Counted from the stretch's first letter, positions 18,966 to 28,506 are shown. The stretch: 64,000 bases of DNA from an uncultured Muribaculaceae bacterium (GCA_910585275.1 CAJUCW010000020.1:4594-68593); one strand, 5' to 3'. The notes: generated by a model from the sequence alone, not told the origin. Translations and numbers: made by a program.

Positions 18966-20233
18966 AAAATGCGTTTTTAATAGCAGCCGCTTCGTCGGGA
19001 AGTGGAAAAACCACATTGGCCTTGGGACTGATGCGTGCCTTGAAGCGACGGAAAATCGGGGTGCAACCGTTTAAGTGCGGTCCGGACTATATAGATACTC
19101 AATATCATCGCGTCGCAACAGGGTGCGATTCCATCAATCTTGATTTGTTTATGGCAGGGGAGGGGCATGTAAGGAATCTTTTTTATTCATATTGCTCCGC
19201 TTCCGATGTGGGTATTGTGGAGGGGGCGATGGGAATGTTCGACGGTTTTGACGGGATGCGCGGCAGTTCCGCTGATATTGCACACACCCTTGACATCCCC
19301 GTGGTTCTGCTTGTTGATGCGAAGTCAACCTCATATTCTGTGGCCGCCGCCATTTATGGGTTTACAAGGTTCGACCCTAACGTGAAAGTGGCGGGTGTAA
19401 TCTTTAATCGTGTCGCGTCTCCCAACCACTATTTGTACTTGCAAGAGGCATGCCGTGCGGTTAATGTGGAATGTTACGGCTACATAAGGAAAAACGAAGC
19501 GTTGAAAACACCCTCGCGCCATCTCGGGCTTTCGCTTGATTCATTGACGGAGATTGACCGGTTTGTGGATGCGGCAGCCGATGAAGTGGAAGTGTCGGTT
19601 GATGTTGACAGAATAATCAAGGCTACGGAATTGCACCACCGTACACTCAATCTTGAACGACACATTAAATCAGGGTTGAAAGTGGCTGTGGCGCGCGACG
19701 AGGCCTTTAGTTTCATCTATCCTGCCAATATCGAGGCGTTGAAATCAGATATCGTTTATTTCTCGCCGTTACATGACGATTCGTTGCCCGATGCGGATCT
19801 GGTTTATCTTCCCGGAGGGTATCCGGAGCTTTATGCCGAGGCGTTGGAAAGTAACGAGGCGATGCGCAACGCTATTAAGGGATATGCAGAGAACGGAGGG
19901 AAAATACTTGCCGAATGCGGCGGCATGATATATCTAACGGAGGAAATCGACGGTAAAAAGATGTGTGGGGTGCTTCCGCTAAGTGCCACTATGGAGAATG
20001 CCCGGTTGAAACTCGGATACCGCAAGGTTGTGTTGGAGGGTTTTGAAATCTGCGGCCACGAGTTTCATTATTCAGATGTTGCGGAAAGGGGAGAGGTGGC
20101 TTCATGCGCCCGGCAGTTTAATATCCGTGGCGTTGAGGTTGACACCCCGGTGTATAGATATAAGAATGTTATTGCCGGCTATACCCACCTTTATTGGGCG
20201 GAAACAGATATTTTTAAACTTTGGAACAAATGA
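18962..20233 (+). CDS. cbiA: Cobyrinate a,c-diamide synthase
   Basis: 423 residues, the normal size. N-terminal P-loop-like NTPase lobe with AAASSGSGKTTLALGLMRAL and CGPDYIDTQYH, then VEGAMGMFDGFDG. The C-terminal class I glutamine amidotransferase lobe has GGYPELYAE, the nucleophile Cys in LAECGGMIYL (about residue 320) and the late His in GYTHLYWAE. It uses glutamine and ATP to amidate the a and c side chains of cobyrinate. Overlaps cbiJD by 4 nt and the adenosyltransferase gene by an ATGA junction at 20230. Confidence 0.95.
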   Translation: MKNAFLIAAASSGSGKTTLALGLMRALKRRKIGVQPFKCGPDYIDTQYHRVATGCDSINLDLFMAGEGHVRNLFYSYCSASDVGIVEGAMGMFDGFDGMRGSSADIAHTLDIPVVLLVDAKSTSYSVAAAIYGFTRFDPNVKVAGVIFNRVASPNHYLYLQEACRAVNVECYGYIRKNEALKTPSRHLGLSLDSLTEIDRFVDAAADEVEVSVDVDRIIKATELHHRTLNLERHIKSGLKVAVARDEAFSFIYPANIEALKSDIVYFSPLHDDSLPDADLVYLPGGYPELYAEALESNEAMRNAIKGYAENGGKILAECGGMIYLTEEIDGKKMCGVLPLSATMENARLKLGYRKVVLEGFEICGHEFHYSDVAERGEVASCARQFNIRGVEVDTPVYRYKNVIAGYTHLYWAETDIFKLWNK

Positions 20234-20802
20234 GAAGGATTTATACAAAAACAGGGGATGCCGGGATGACCTCCATTCATGGAGGCATACGTGTGCCGAA
20301 GACGGATGTGAGGATTGAAGCCAACGGTTGTCTCGATGAATTGAATGTGGCAATCGGAGCGGTACGTACATCTTTGCCGACCGACCATGAATGGCAGCCT
20401 TTTCTAAGGGATATTCAACTTAACCTAATGACGGCGATGAGCCTTGTCGCCACCGGGAGCGATATGAGGGAACACAATCCCAACAGTTTGCCTGAGAATC
20501 TGGTGGATGATATTGAATCTCGGATTGATGCCGTCAATGCCTTATGCACTCCCCCCGACAGTTTTATTTTGCCCGGAGGCACACCGAAGGCGTCTTCCCT
20601 CCATCAGGCGAGGGTGGCGGCACGGAGGGCGGAGAGATGGTTGTGGCGTCTGCACGAACTTGACACCGTGCCTGAAGAAATCCTGAAATATTTGAACCGT
20701 CTTTCCGATCTTTTTTTCATTATGGCACGTTACGAACTCCAGCATTCTGAATGCAAAGAAGAGATATGGCGTGAATTCGGATATAAACGTAAACTTAAAT
20801 GA
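20230..20802 (+). CDS. ATP:cob(I)alamin adenosyltransferase, PduO type
   Basis: 190 residues from the ATG at 20230, which overlaps the cbiA stop; a TTG nine bases earlier is less likely. PduO/MMAB-type features are the ATP-binding N-terminus RIYTKTGDAGMTSI, ANGCLDELNVAIGAVR, and the helix FILPGGTPKASSLHQARVAARRAERWLW containing the conserved RxxxRRxER pattern. It transfers the 5'-deoxyadenosyl group to Co(I) corrinoid. In this operon it would act on the a,c-diamide, the job of CobA/BtuR in Salmonella. Followed by cbiP with a 4-nt overlap. Confidence 0.93.
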   Translation: MRRIYTKTGDAGMTSIHGGIRVPKTDVRIEANGCLDELNVAIGAVRTSLPTDHEWQPFLRDIQLNLMTAMSLVATGSDMREHNPNSLPENLVDDIESRIDAVNALCTPPDSFILPGGTPKASSLHQARVAARRAERWLWRLHELDTVPEEILKYLNRLSDLFFIMARYELQHSECKEEIWREFGYKRKLK

Positions 20803-22271
20803 AAGAATTGCAACCCATAATGCTTGCCGGCACCGGCAGCGATGTCGGTAAAAGCCTAATTGCCGCCGGGCTTTGCCGGATTTTTATGCAAGACGGCTAC
20901 CGGCCTGCGCCGTTCAAAGCTCAGAATATGGCTTTGAATTCATACGCCACGCCAGACGGACTTGAAATCGGAAGGGCGCAGGCTGTGCAGGCGGAGGCTT
21001 GCGGGATAGCGTGCAGCACTGATATGAATCCCATTCTCCTCAAACCGTCGGGAGAACACACCTCACAGGTTGTGCTCAACGGTCGGCCGTCGGGCAATGC
21101 GGATGCATATCAGTATTTCCGTAAGGAGGGAAAAGAGGAATTGCGCCGGATAGCCCACGAAGCGTTCGACAGGTTGAAAGGACGTTATAACCCTGTTGTG
21201 ATTGAAGGCGCCGGAAGCATATCCGAACTCAATCTCCGAGAGGGCGACATAGTGAATATGTCGATGGCGGCATACGCCGGTGCAAACGTGATTCTGGTTG
21301 CCGACATTGACCGTGGGGGTGTGTTTGCAAGCGTTTATGGCTCGATAATTCTTCAGACCCCCGAACACCGCAAATTGATAAAGGGAATTATAATCAATAA
21401 ATTTCGCGGTGACTTGCGTTTGTTTGAGGAAGGGAAGAAAATGTTGGAAGGGCTGTGCGGTGTTCCCGTGCTTGGGGTTGTGCCGATGGCCGGCCATATC
21501 CATATCGACGAGGAGGATTCGGTGGCTCTTTCGGGCAAAGACAGATGTGCGGAATCGGGTAAGATAAATGTCGCCATCATTCTTTTGAAGCATATATCCA
21601 ATTTCACCGATTTCAATGTGCTCGAACGCAATCCGGATGTTAATCTATATTATGCGGCTGACCCTGCCGACTTGGCCGATGCCGACGTCGTAATCCTTCC
21701 GGGGAGCAAAAACACGTTGGCCGACCTTTTTGACTTGCGTAAGCGAGGTCTCGCCAAGGCTGTCGTTGAGGCGCGTGAGGCAGGGAAAACCGTAATCGGG
21801 ATATGCGGGGGCTATCAGATGATGGGTGAGGAGGTGGCTGACCCGGACGGTGTGGAAGGGGATATCGGCGCTCTTCCCGGCCTGGGTCTTCTTCCGGTCA
21901 AGACTGTGATTGGAAGTGAAAAGACAACCCGGCAGGTCGGGTTCCGTTTTATGGAAGACGAGAGGCTTTGCAAGGGATATGAAATACACATGGGCCGGAC
22001 TGAAACCGACCGTCCCTTTATCCGGTTTGAAGACGGCGCTCCCGAAGGTTGCATGGCTGACGACGGAAGGTGTTTCGGGAGCTACGTCCACGGTTTGCTC
22101 GACAATCCTGCGGTGGTGGAATATATTTTAAACCCTTATCTTGATGAAAAGATAAAGAATAAATTCGATCCTGTGGCGTTCAAAGAACAGCAGTATGATC
22201 TTTTGGCTGATTGGTTGAGAAGATATATCAATATAAATCAGCTTTATAACATTATCCGGAAAAATGATTGA
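20799..22271 (+). CDS. cbiP: Cobyric acid synthase (CbiP/CobQ)
   Basis: 490 residues, typical of the family. N-terminal synthetase lobe: LAGTGSDVGKSLIAAGLCRI, FKAQNMALNSYAT, EIGRAQAVQAEAC and VIEGAGSISELNL. C-terminal amidotransferase lobe: the nucleophile Cys in VIGICGGYQMMGEEV (about residue 334) and the His in SYVHGLLDNP. It makes the b, d, e and g amides of adenosylcobyrate. Overlaps the next gene by 8 nt. Confidence 0.96.
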   Translation: MKELQPIMLAGTGSDVGKSLIAAGLCRIFMQDGYRPAPFKAQNMALNSYATPDGLEIGRAQAVQAEACGIACSTDMNPILLKPSGEHTSQVVLNGRPSGNADAYQYFRKEGKEELRRIAHEAFDRLKGRYNPVVIEGAGSISELNLREGDIVNMSMAAYAGANVILVADIDRGGVFASVYGSIILQTPEHRKLIKGIIINKFRGDLRLFEEGKKMLEGLCGVPVLGVVPMAGHIHIDEEDSVALSGKDRCAESGKINVAIILLKHISNFTDFNVLERNPDVNLYYAADPADLADADVVILPGSKNTLADLFDLRKRGLAKAVVEAREAGKTVIGICGGYQMMGEEVADPDGVEGDIGALPGLGLLPVKTVIGSEKTTRQVGFRFMEDERLCKGYEIHMGRTETDRPFIRFEDGAPEGCMADDGRCFGSYVHGLLDNPAVVEYILNPYLDEKIKNKFDPVAFKEQQYDLLADWLRRYININQLYNIIRKND

Positions 22272-23277
22272 AGGGCATGGCGACGACTTGTTCCGGTTCG
22301 AGGGCAAGGTCAAGATAAATTTCAGCACCAATATTCCCCAGACTGTCAATCATGACGGTCTGGTGGAACATTTGCACTGTTGTGGCGCTGTTTTCAGTAA
22401 TTATCCCGAACCCGAACCACGCAGTGTGGAGCGGCATTTAGCTTCCGTATATGGTTTGGTGCCGGAGAGGGTTATCGTCACAAACGGCGCTACGGAGGCA
22501 ATATATCTGCTTGCCCATCTTTTTGAAGGAAGAAAGTCGGCGGTCGTAGCCCCGACGTTCCGGGAATACCAGGACGCGGCAAGAGTGTTTTCGCATAAGG
22601 TTTCGTTTGTCGGGTCCGTTGCCGAGGCGGGTGCTTGTGAAGCCGACGTCGTGTGGCTTTGCAATCCCAATAACCCTACGGGGCGTGTTTTTGAAAGGTC
22701 TGAATTGCTTGAAGTGATTGACGGTTGCAAAGACAAGTTCTTTATAATCGATCAGGCATATGCTCTTTATTCCGTCAAACCGGTTGTGGCTTTGGAAGAT
22801 ATAGACGAAAGAGAAAACGTTGTGCTTCTTAATTCACTTACCAAGCAGTTCGTGGTGCCGGGGTTGAGGATAGGATATGCCGTCGGTCACGCAGCGTTGA
22901 TGGAATCGTTAAGGAATCTGCGGATGCCGTGGTCAGTAAACTCGTTGGCTATCGAGGCGGCACATTACCTTCTTGACCACCGTGAAAAATACCATATCGA
23001 CTGCCGCTCGTTGCATGAGGAGGCGAAACGGCTTAGGGAGGCATTGAAGGAGATGGGATTGACGGCGGAGCCTACCGATTGCAATTTTATGTTGGCATCT
23101 CTTCCTGCCGGCCGGGCGTGCGATTTGAAAGAATGGCTTGTTGAAAAACATGGCATCCTGATTAGAGATGCTTCCAATTTCGAAGGTTTGGGGGAAGGGC
23201 ATTTCAGGATAGCTGCCCAATCGCCTGAGGAGAACGATTCACTGATAAATGCTTTGAAAGAATGGATGTTGTTATAA
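22264..23277 (+). CDS. cobD: L-threonine-O-3-phosphate decarboxylase-type aminotransferase (CobD)
   Basis: 337 residues, fold-type I PLP enzyme. HGDDLFRF and INFSTNIP at the N-terminus are the usual opening of CobD/CobC proteins. TNGATEAIYLLAHLF binds the cofactor phosphate, LCNPNNPTGRVF and IIDQAY contact the ring, the PLP lysine is in LNSLTKQFVVPGLRIGYAVG (about residue 195), and the late Arg is in GILIRDASNF. It would supply (R)-1-amino-2-propanol phosphate to CbiB, whose gene overlaps it by 16 nt. A histidinol-phosphate aminotransferase role is the usual confusion but context favours CobD. Confidence 0.9.
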   Translation: MIEGHGDDLFRFEGKVKINFSTNIPQTVNHDGLVEHLHCCGAVFSNYPEPEPRSVERHLASVYGLVPERVIVTNGATEAIYLLAHLFEGRKSAVVAPTFREYQDAARVFSHKVSFVGSVAEAGACEADVVWLCNPNNPTGRVFERSELLEVIDGCKDKFFIIDQAYALYSVKPVVALEDIDERENVVLLNSLTKQFVVPGLRIGYAVGHAALMESLRNLRMPWSVNSLAIEAAHYLLDHREKYHIDCRSLHEEAKRLREALKEMGLTAEPTDCNFMLASLPAGRACDLKEWLVEKHGILIRDASNFEGLGEGHFRIAAQSPEENDSLINALKEWMLL

Positions 23278-24194
23278 CTTTTCTACCCTTGCTGATAGGT
23301 TGGACGCTCGATTTGCTCTTTGGTGACCCTGCGCGTCTGCCACACCCCATAGTCTGGTTCGGGAAAATGATCGGCTTCTGTGAACGCCGGTTTAATCATG
23401 GCAATTACAGGCGGTTGAAGGGGGGATTGACTTCGATTATGCTTATTGCCGGAGTTTTTGGGGCGACATGGATACTTTTGAAAATCATATCGGGCTACGT
23501 ATGGCTTGACGTTGCCGTGCAAGCAGTTTTGGTTTTTTATTGTCTTGCCGGAACTACATTGATAAAGGAGGTAAGATTGGTGTTTCGTGCGGTTGACGTT
23601 TCTCTTGAAGCAGGGCGTCGTCAGGTGGGGAGGATTGTTGGACGCGACACCGCCAACCTGTCGGCCCATGAAATCAGGACGGCGGCCTTGGAGACGCTTG
23701 CTGAGAATCTGAGCGACGGCGTGATTGCCCCTCTCTTTTGGTATGCCATTCTCGGAGTGCCGGGAATGGTGGCATATAAAATGGTGAATACGCTTGATTC
23801 GATGATAGGATATAGAAACGAGAGATATGGAGAGTATGGTTTTGTGGCAGCCAAAATTGACGATTACGCCAACTATGTGCCGGCGAGACTCACGGCATTC
23901 CTGATGGTGGTTGCGGCAGGACGGCCGTCGCTTTTGGCATTTGTGAATATGTTCGGACGGAAACATGCAAGTCCCAACAGCGGCTACCCGGAGGCGGCGT
24001 TGGCGGGCATACTTGATTGCCGTTTCGGTGGCACCCACGATTATTTTGGGGAGAGCGTCTATAAACCCTATATCGGAGTGCATCAACGCGATTTCATATA
24101 TGCCGACGTTGAAAGGGCCATATCCGTCAACCGCAAGGCCGAGGTGCTTATGATTGCACTTGCATTGGGAGTCAGACTTCTATTTCTATTATAG
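23262..24194 (+). CDS. cbiB: Adenosylcobinamide-phosphate synthase
   Basis: 310 residues, polytopic inner-membrane protein of the CbiB/CobD family. Seen: PLLIGWTLDLLFGDPARLPHPIVWFGKMI at the start, then VGRDTANLSAHEIRTAALETLAENLSDGVIAPLFWY and NTLDSMIGYRNERYGEYGFVAAKIDDYANYVPARLTA, the most conserved block of the family. It attaches aminopropanol phosphate to adenosylcobyrate. The gene is the last on the plus strand of the cobalamin cluster; its final 23 bases overlap the end of the convergent cobC gene. Confidence 0.95.
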   Translation: MDVVITFLPLLIGWTLDLLFGDPARLPHPIVWFGKMIGFCERRFNHGNYRRLKGGLTSIMLIAGVFGATWILLKIISGYVWLDVAVQAVLVFYCLAGTTLIKEVRLVFRAVDVSLEAGRRQVGRIVGRDTANLSAHEIRTAALETLAENLSDGVIAPLFWYAILGVPGMVAYKMVNTLDSMIGYRNERYGEYGFVAAKIDDYANYVPARLTAFLMVVAAGRPSLLAFVNMFGRKHASPNSGYPEAALAGILDCRFGGTHDYFGESVYKPYIGVHQRDFIYADVERAISVNRKAEVLMIALALGVRLLFLL

Positions 24195-24702
24195 AACCAT
24201 ATTGTGGGATGGAATCATAGATTTCCCCGTATGTTTTTCCGCCGTAGGAGACAAGGGCGTTTATGAGTATCCCGCCATGCGTGAAGATTGCGGTCACTGA
24301 TTCAGGATGTTTCCTCTTGATTTCATTTATGAAGCTGTGCAACCGTTTACTTTGGTCAATTACCGATTCCCCTCCCGGTGGTGTCACGTTTATATAATCG
24401 GCATACCATTCCTGCAGTTTCGGGTCTGTTATTTCATCGTAAGATTTCATCTCCCATTCACCGAAGTTGATTTCTTTCAACCGGTCATCTTTTATCGCAT
24501 CGGGATATCCGCAAAATTCCGCAAGTCTCACGCATCTCGACAGGGGGCTGCAATACGTCTTGTCGAATTCATATCCCTTGAGTTTCTCTTTCACCAACAT
24601 GGCTTCTTGTGCGAAGGTCGATGCCAATGCTACATCGGTGTTGCCATAGCATATCCCTTTGGCGACATTGACTGAAGTATGGCGTATAAAGACGAGTTTC
24701 AT
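24172..24702 (-). CDS. cobC: Alpha-ribazole-5'-phosphate phosphatase, histidine phosphatase family
   Basis: 176 residues. The phosphohistidine motif is FIRHTSVNVAKGICYGNTDVAL at the N-terminus (RHT, with His near residue 7), the second motif is SPLSRC, and the late catalytic His is in FTHGGIL. The YGNTDV block is typical of CobC rather than of phosphoglycerate mutases. It removes the phosphate of alpha-ribazole or adenosylcobalamin 5'-phosphate. It ends the minus-strand cobU-cobT-cobS-cobC operon with a 4-nt overlap to cobS and converges on cbiB. Confidence 0.9.
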   Translation of the reverse strand: MKLVFIRHTSVNVAKGICYGNTDVALASTFAQEAMLVKEKLKGYEFDKTYCSPLSRCVRLAEFCGYPDAIKDDRLKEINFGEWEMKSYDEITDPKLQEWYADYINVTPPGGESVIDQSKRLHSFINEIKRKHPESVTAIFTHGGILINALVSYGGKTYGEIYDSIPQYGSIIEIEV

Positions 24703-25448
24703 AACGACACAGTGATTACTATTCCTAAAATCATGGCGAGTTCACAAATAAGAAAGGTGGCTCCGCAACAGTCGCCCGTATAGCCACCAATCTTGCGTTT
24801 CATATAAACAGTAAGGCACAAGAGCGCAAGAAGCGGCGCGACAACGGCAAAGGATGTTGCGGGCGCATAAAAACACAACGGGAGCAACGGCAGGCTTCCG
24901 GAGAGAAGGTTGAAAATAAACGACATGACCGTCATTTTACGGTAGGAGATATTGTTTTTTGCACCTTCTTTGCGCGCGTACGGAAGTAGGTTTATCAGTT
25001 GCGACGCACAAAATTTTGAGAAAGGGTCGGCGGCAAAAATTGCAAGTGCAGTCATAGACGGGGACAAAGCACCCAATAACGAAACGAGCAGAAGGAAATA
25101 GGATATAAGTCCGATTACCCCGTATGTGCCGATATGCGAATCTTTCATGATGCGCAATATTCCCTCCTTGTCGCGTCCTCCGCCGAATCCGTCGCAAAAA
25201 TCCGCAAGGCCGTCTTCATGGAGCGCACCTGTAAAAAGCAACTGCACGACAATGGCACAAAGCAACGCCGGCAACGTAGGGAGAAGGGATGACAGACCAA
25301 GGTATATGCATGCGGTGATCCCTCCCGTGAGCCAGCCTGTGAGCGGCCAGAAAACCACCGCCCACGAATAGGCTTCGGCAGGGATGTCGGTCCATTTCCA
25401 TAGAGGGAGACGGGTGAAAAGGGTCAATGCCGCGGCAATGCGTTTCAT
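24699..25448 (-). CDS. cobS: Adenosylcobinamide-GDP ribazoletransferase (cobalamin synthase)
   Basis: 249 residues from the ATG whose CAT is at 25446-25448, giving MKRIAAALTLFTRLPL, the standard CobS opening; a longer reading would run into cobT and lacks similarity. Six or seven hydrophobic segments. LLFTGALHEDGLADFCDGFGGG carries the acidic catalytic block and GGYTGDCCGATFLICELAMI the second conserved segment. Integral inner-membrane enzyme joining alpha-ribazole(-phosphate) to adenosylcobinamide-GDP. The ATG overlaps the cobT stop. Confidence 0.95.
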   Translation of the reverse strand: MKRIAAALTLFTRLPLWKWTDIPAEAYSWAVVFWPLTGWLTGGITACIYLGLSSLLPTLPALLCAIVVQLLFTGALHEDGLADFCDGFGGGRDKEGILRIMKDSHIGTYGVIGLISYFLLLVSLLGALSPSMTALAIFAADPFSKFCASQLINLLPYARKEGAKNNISYRKMTVMSFIFNLLSGSLPLLPLCFYAPATSFAVVAPLLALLCLTVYMKRKIGGYTGDCCGATFLICELAMILGIVITVSL

Positions 25449-26488
25449 CAGAAATATTTCGTTACATTCACAGACTGGAAACTGTCCATACGGTTTATCA
25501 TTCTCACGGCCGACTCCACTATGGGGTAGGCACACACCGCACCGGAACCTTCACCGAGGCGCAAATCAAGATGCAGTAATGCTTTCACGCCCATGGCATC
25601 GAGCATTCGCTTATGTCCGCTTTCGTCCCCCTGATGTCCGAACACGGCATAATCCAGAATTTGCGGATAAAAACGGGATGCAGCCAAAATCACACTTGTC
25701 ATGATGAATCCATCCACAAGGATGACCATACCGAGTTCGGCTGCCTGCATCATAGCTCCCATGGCCATAGCCATTTCATATCCTCCGAACCAGGCTATTT
25801 TCGACTCTGCATCGTCGTTTCCGTTGTAGTTGGCCACGGCTTTGGAAAGGACAGAACACTTGTGGCGTATTCCGGGTGAATCAAGTCCGGCACCTGCTCC
25901 TATGCATTTTTCAAGTTCAATATCGGTGAAAAGATGCATCCACACAGCGGAAGGGGATGTGTTGCCGCTTCCCATCTCCCCGAAGCTGATTATGTTGCAT
26001 CCGGTAGTGACATGGATGTCTTTTACAACTCCGGCCCCCCGCTCTATGCACAAATCCAGTTCTTCGGGTGTCATCGCAGGTCCGTGGAGAAAATTGCGGG
26101 TACCTTTTCTTACTTTCAGATCGATAATGCCATGACCGGCAGGGATGTCGTAGTCCACGCCGGAATCCACCAAGACGAGTTGGAAACCGTGTTGTTCGCA
26201 AAGGAAGTTGATTCCGGCTCCCCCTTTTGAAAAATGACTGAGTTGCTGCCAAGTCACCTCTTTAGGAGAAACGCTTACTCCCTCTTCTATTATTCCGTGG
26301 TCGGCTGCAAAAAGCACATTGTGCGGATGTAGCAACTCGGGCGACAGCGTATGCTGTATCAAGGCGATTTGGGTTGCCAGTTCTTCAAGACGACCTAAAG
26401 ATCCCTTGGGTTTTGTAAGGTTGTCGATTTTATCTTTGATGGTCGGCTCAATAGAGCGATCAACGGGAGTAATATTGAATTTCTTCAT
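25448..26488 (-). CDS. cobT: Nicotinate-nucleotide-dimethylbenzimidazole phosphoribosyltransferase
   Basis: 346 residues, full length. Conserved blocks: LTKPKGSLGRLEELA, FAADHGIIEEGVS, FSKGGAGINFLC, FGEMGSGNTSPSA, IGAGAGLDSPGIRHK and the catalytic Glu region LRLGEGSGAVCAYPIV near the C-terminus. It activates the lower-ligand base as alpha-ribotide. No base-synthesis genes (bluB or bzaA-F) are in the window, so the base is either made elsewhere or scavenged. Single-base overlap with cobU and an ATGA overlap with cobS. Confidence 0.96.
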   Translation of the reverse strand: MKKFNITPVDRSIEPTIKDKIDNLTKPKGSLGRLEELATQIALIQHTLSPELLHPHNVLFAADHGIIEEGVSVSPKEVTWQQLSHFSKGGAGINFLCEQHGFQLVLVDSGVDYDIPAGHGIIDLKVRKGTRNFLHGPAMTPEELDLCIERGAGVVKDIHVTTGCNIISFGEMGSGNTSPSAVWMHLFTDIELEKCIGAGAGLDSPGIRHKCSVLSKAVANYNGNDDAESKIAWFGGYEMAMAMGAMMQAAELGMVILVDGFIMTSVILAASRFYPQILDYAVFGHQGDESGHKRMLDAMGVKALLHLDLRLGEGSGAVCAYPIVESAVRMINRMDSFQSVNVTKYF

Positions 26489-27024
26489 TATATCGATTTT
26501 ATTTTTACAGGTATTCCGGAAACTACCATATATACTTCATCGGCAATGGCGGCCACGTATTGGTTGGCGAGTCCCTGGAGGTCGGTGAATTTACGTTGCA
26601 AAGCATTCGGACTGACCCCGCCGAGACCGATTTCATTGGTGACGATGATGAATGATGCGCCGGTCGCCACCAACGTGTCAATCTGATGCTTGAGTTCCGA
26701 AAGGGCGGCATCGAGGTCTTCGTTTTTTTCAAAAAGCCAGTTTGTCGCCCACAATGTTAGGCAGTCCAAAAGCATCACATCGTCTGCGGAAAATGCGATT
26801 CCTTCAATGGAGAGGGGAGCTTCAAGGTTCTTCCATCGGAGACATCGGCGGTTGCGGTGTGTTTCAACCCTTTTCCGCATTTCTTCGTCGGCTACCCTGG
26901 CGGTGGCGAGATAAACCGGACGGGATGACATTTCCAATGCCATCTTTTCGGCAAACACACTTTTCCCGCTGCGCTGGCCTCCTGTGACCATTATGATACG
27001 CTGTGCTTCCGCTTTATTAGTCAT
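26488..27024 (-). CDS. cobU: Adenosylcobinamide kinase / GTP:adenosylcobinamide-phosphate guanylyltransferase
   Basis: 178 residues. P-loop TGGQRSGKSVFAEKMA, the motif VYLATARVADEEMRKRVETHRNRR that includes the guanylylated His, LLDCLTLWATNWLF and IIVTNEIGLGGVSPNALQRKF are all present. It phosphorylates and then GDP-activates adenosylcobinamide, so the organism could also salvage imported cobinamide. It is the first gene of the minus-strand nucleotide-loop operon; only 48 bp separate it from the end of lysC, which runs in the same direction, so read-through from lysC is possible. Confidence 0.95.
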   Translation of the reverse strand: MTNKAEAQRIIMVTGGQRSGKSVFAEKMALEMSSRPVYLATARVADEEMRKRVETHRNRRCLRWKNLEAPLSIEGIAFSADDVMLLDCLTLWATNWLFEKNEDLDAALSELKHQIDTLVATGASFIIVTNEIGLGGVSPNALQRKFTDLQGLANQYVAAIADEVYMVVSGIPVKIKSI

Positions 27025-27072
27025 ATCGGCTTATTTGATTCGGTAATAATTGTGCTCCGGATTTAGATAGAT

Positions 27073-28434
27073 TCAATAGATGAGGGAGTGGATAAGACGG
27101 AGGGTATGGTTGACGGTGTCGAGAGGGACTACGAACGAGATTGAAGTGTCGGAAATCCCGTCGGAAACAGCTTCCACGTTTATGGCATGGCGACGGATGG
27201 TGTTGACGATACGGGGAGCGAGCCTTGTGCGCGACCTCATGTTGACACCCACCACAGCCACCGTGGCGAGATTGTCATGGCGCACGGGGGTATTTATGGT
27301 GCCGGCTGCAAGTTCCGGGGCAAATTCCGATTTAAGAAGCATGAGGGCTGTATCGGCATCGTTGTTGGCCACGGCAAATGAAAACTCACGGAAACTGTCG
27401 GGCTTTGAAACGAGAAAGACCGTTATCCCTTTCCGTGCCATGGCGTTGAAGGTGCGTGAATTGATTGAAGGCGTGTTTGTCACTGCTTTCCCGGAGAGTG
27501 TGAAGAGGGTAGTGTCTTTTATGGCTGAAATCCCTTTTATTTCAATGTCTTCAGGAAGTGTGACATCTGTTATTGTAGTGCCCGGAGCTGTAGGATTGAA
27601 CGTGTTGAGAATCTTTATCGGTATGTTTTTATGAAACACCGGATAGATTGTGGGTGGATAAATCACTTTCGCACCGAACGAACAAAGTTCCATGCTTTCC
27701 ACGAAAGTCATGTGGGGGACTACCGTGGCATCGCTAATGATTCTTGGGTCGGCTGTCATAAACCCGTCAACATCGGTCCAGATTTCAAGAACTTCGGCAT
27801 CCATGGCAGCGGCGATAAGGGCGGCGGTAAAGTCGCTTCCTCCACGTCCGAGATTGGTGATATCACCCGATTTCTTATCGGTGGATATAAAACCGGGGCA
27901 TACCGCCTTGCCGCACAATTGTTCAAATTCTTTCCGAATAAGTTTCGATGTCAGTTTCTGATCGGCAATGTCTTTTGAAAACCATTTTTCAGTTTTGACG
28001 AAAGACATTGAATCATGTAGCGAAGCATTGTCAATCATTGCGCTGACAATTACAGACGACATTCGTTCTCCAAAGCTGACGATGATGTCGAGGGTACGAG
28101 GCGGCAGGTCGCGAAGAAGATAGATTCCGTCATAGTTGCGTTTCAGTTCTCCAAGCAGCGCGCTGACCGTGGATATCACTCGGGCCCGCTTCGATTCTTC
28201 AACCACATTTGATATAATGTTGAAATGGCGTGAAGAAATGGCTTCCATCTCCACGAGATAATCCTCGCTGCCGGCTGCTGCTGTTTTGGCGGTGGAAATG
28301 AGTCTGTCGGTGAGTCCGCCAAGGGCGGATACCACTATGATAGCTGTGCCGTCGATGGCCTCCACTATATTCTTAACGTTGAGGAGGCTTTCGACAGAGC
28401 CGACGGATGTGCCTCCGAATTTCAGGACTTTCAT
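27073..28434 (-). CDS. lysC: Aspartate kinase, monofunctional
   Basis: 453 residues from the ATG with CAT at 28432-28434 (MKVLKFGGTSVGS); the open frame extends further upstream but that part has no similarity and lies next to the promoter box. Catalytic features: KFGGTSVGSVESL, FGERMSSVIVSAMI, FISTDKKSGDITNLGRGGSDFTAAL and WTDVDGFMTADPRI. The C-terminal third holds two ACT-type regulatory domains. It phosphorylates aspartate for lysine/threonine/methionine synthesis. Not part of the cobalamin pathway; methionine synthesis is a loose metabolic link only. Confidence 0.92.
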   Translation of the reverse strand: MKVLKFGGTSVGSVESLLNVKNIVEAIDGTAIIVVSALGGLTDRLISTAKTAAAGSEDYLVEMEAISSRHFNIISNVVEESKRARVISTVSALLGELKRNYDGIYLLRDLPPRTLDIIVSFGERMSSVIVSAMIDNASLHDSMSFVKTEKWFSKDIADQKLTSKLIRKEFEQLCGKAVCPGFISTDKKSGDITNLGRGGSDFTAALIAAAMDAEVLEIWTDVDGFMTADPRIISDATVVPHMTFVESMELCSFGAKVIYPPTIYPVFHKNIPIKILNTFNPTAPGTTITDVTLPEDIEIKGISAIKDTTLFTLSGKAVTNTPSINSRTFNAMARKGITVFLVSKPDSFREFSFAVANNDADTALMLLKSEFAPELAAGTINTPVRHDNLATVAVVGVNMRSRTRLAPRIVNTIRRHAINVEAVSDGISDTSISFVVPLDTVNHTLRLIHSLIY

Positions 28435-28506
28435 CAATTTTTGAGCGAATTGTTGGTTAATGTCATGAAGTTTAAACAACTTCAGTCTGCGAGCTTGATT
28501 GGAGTG

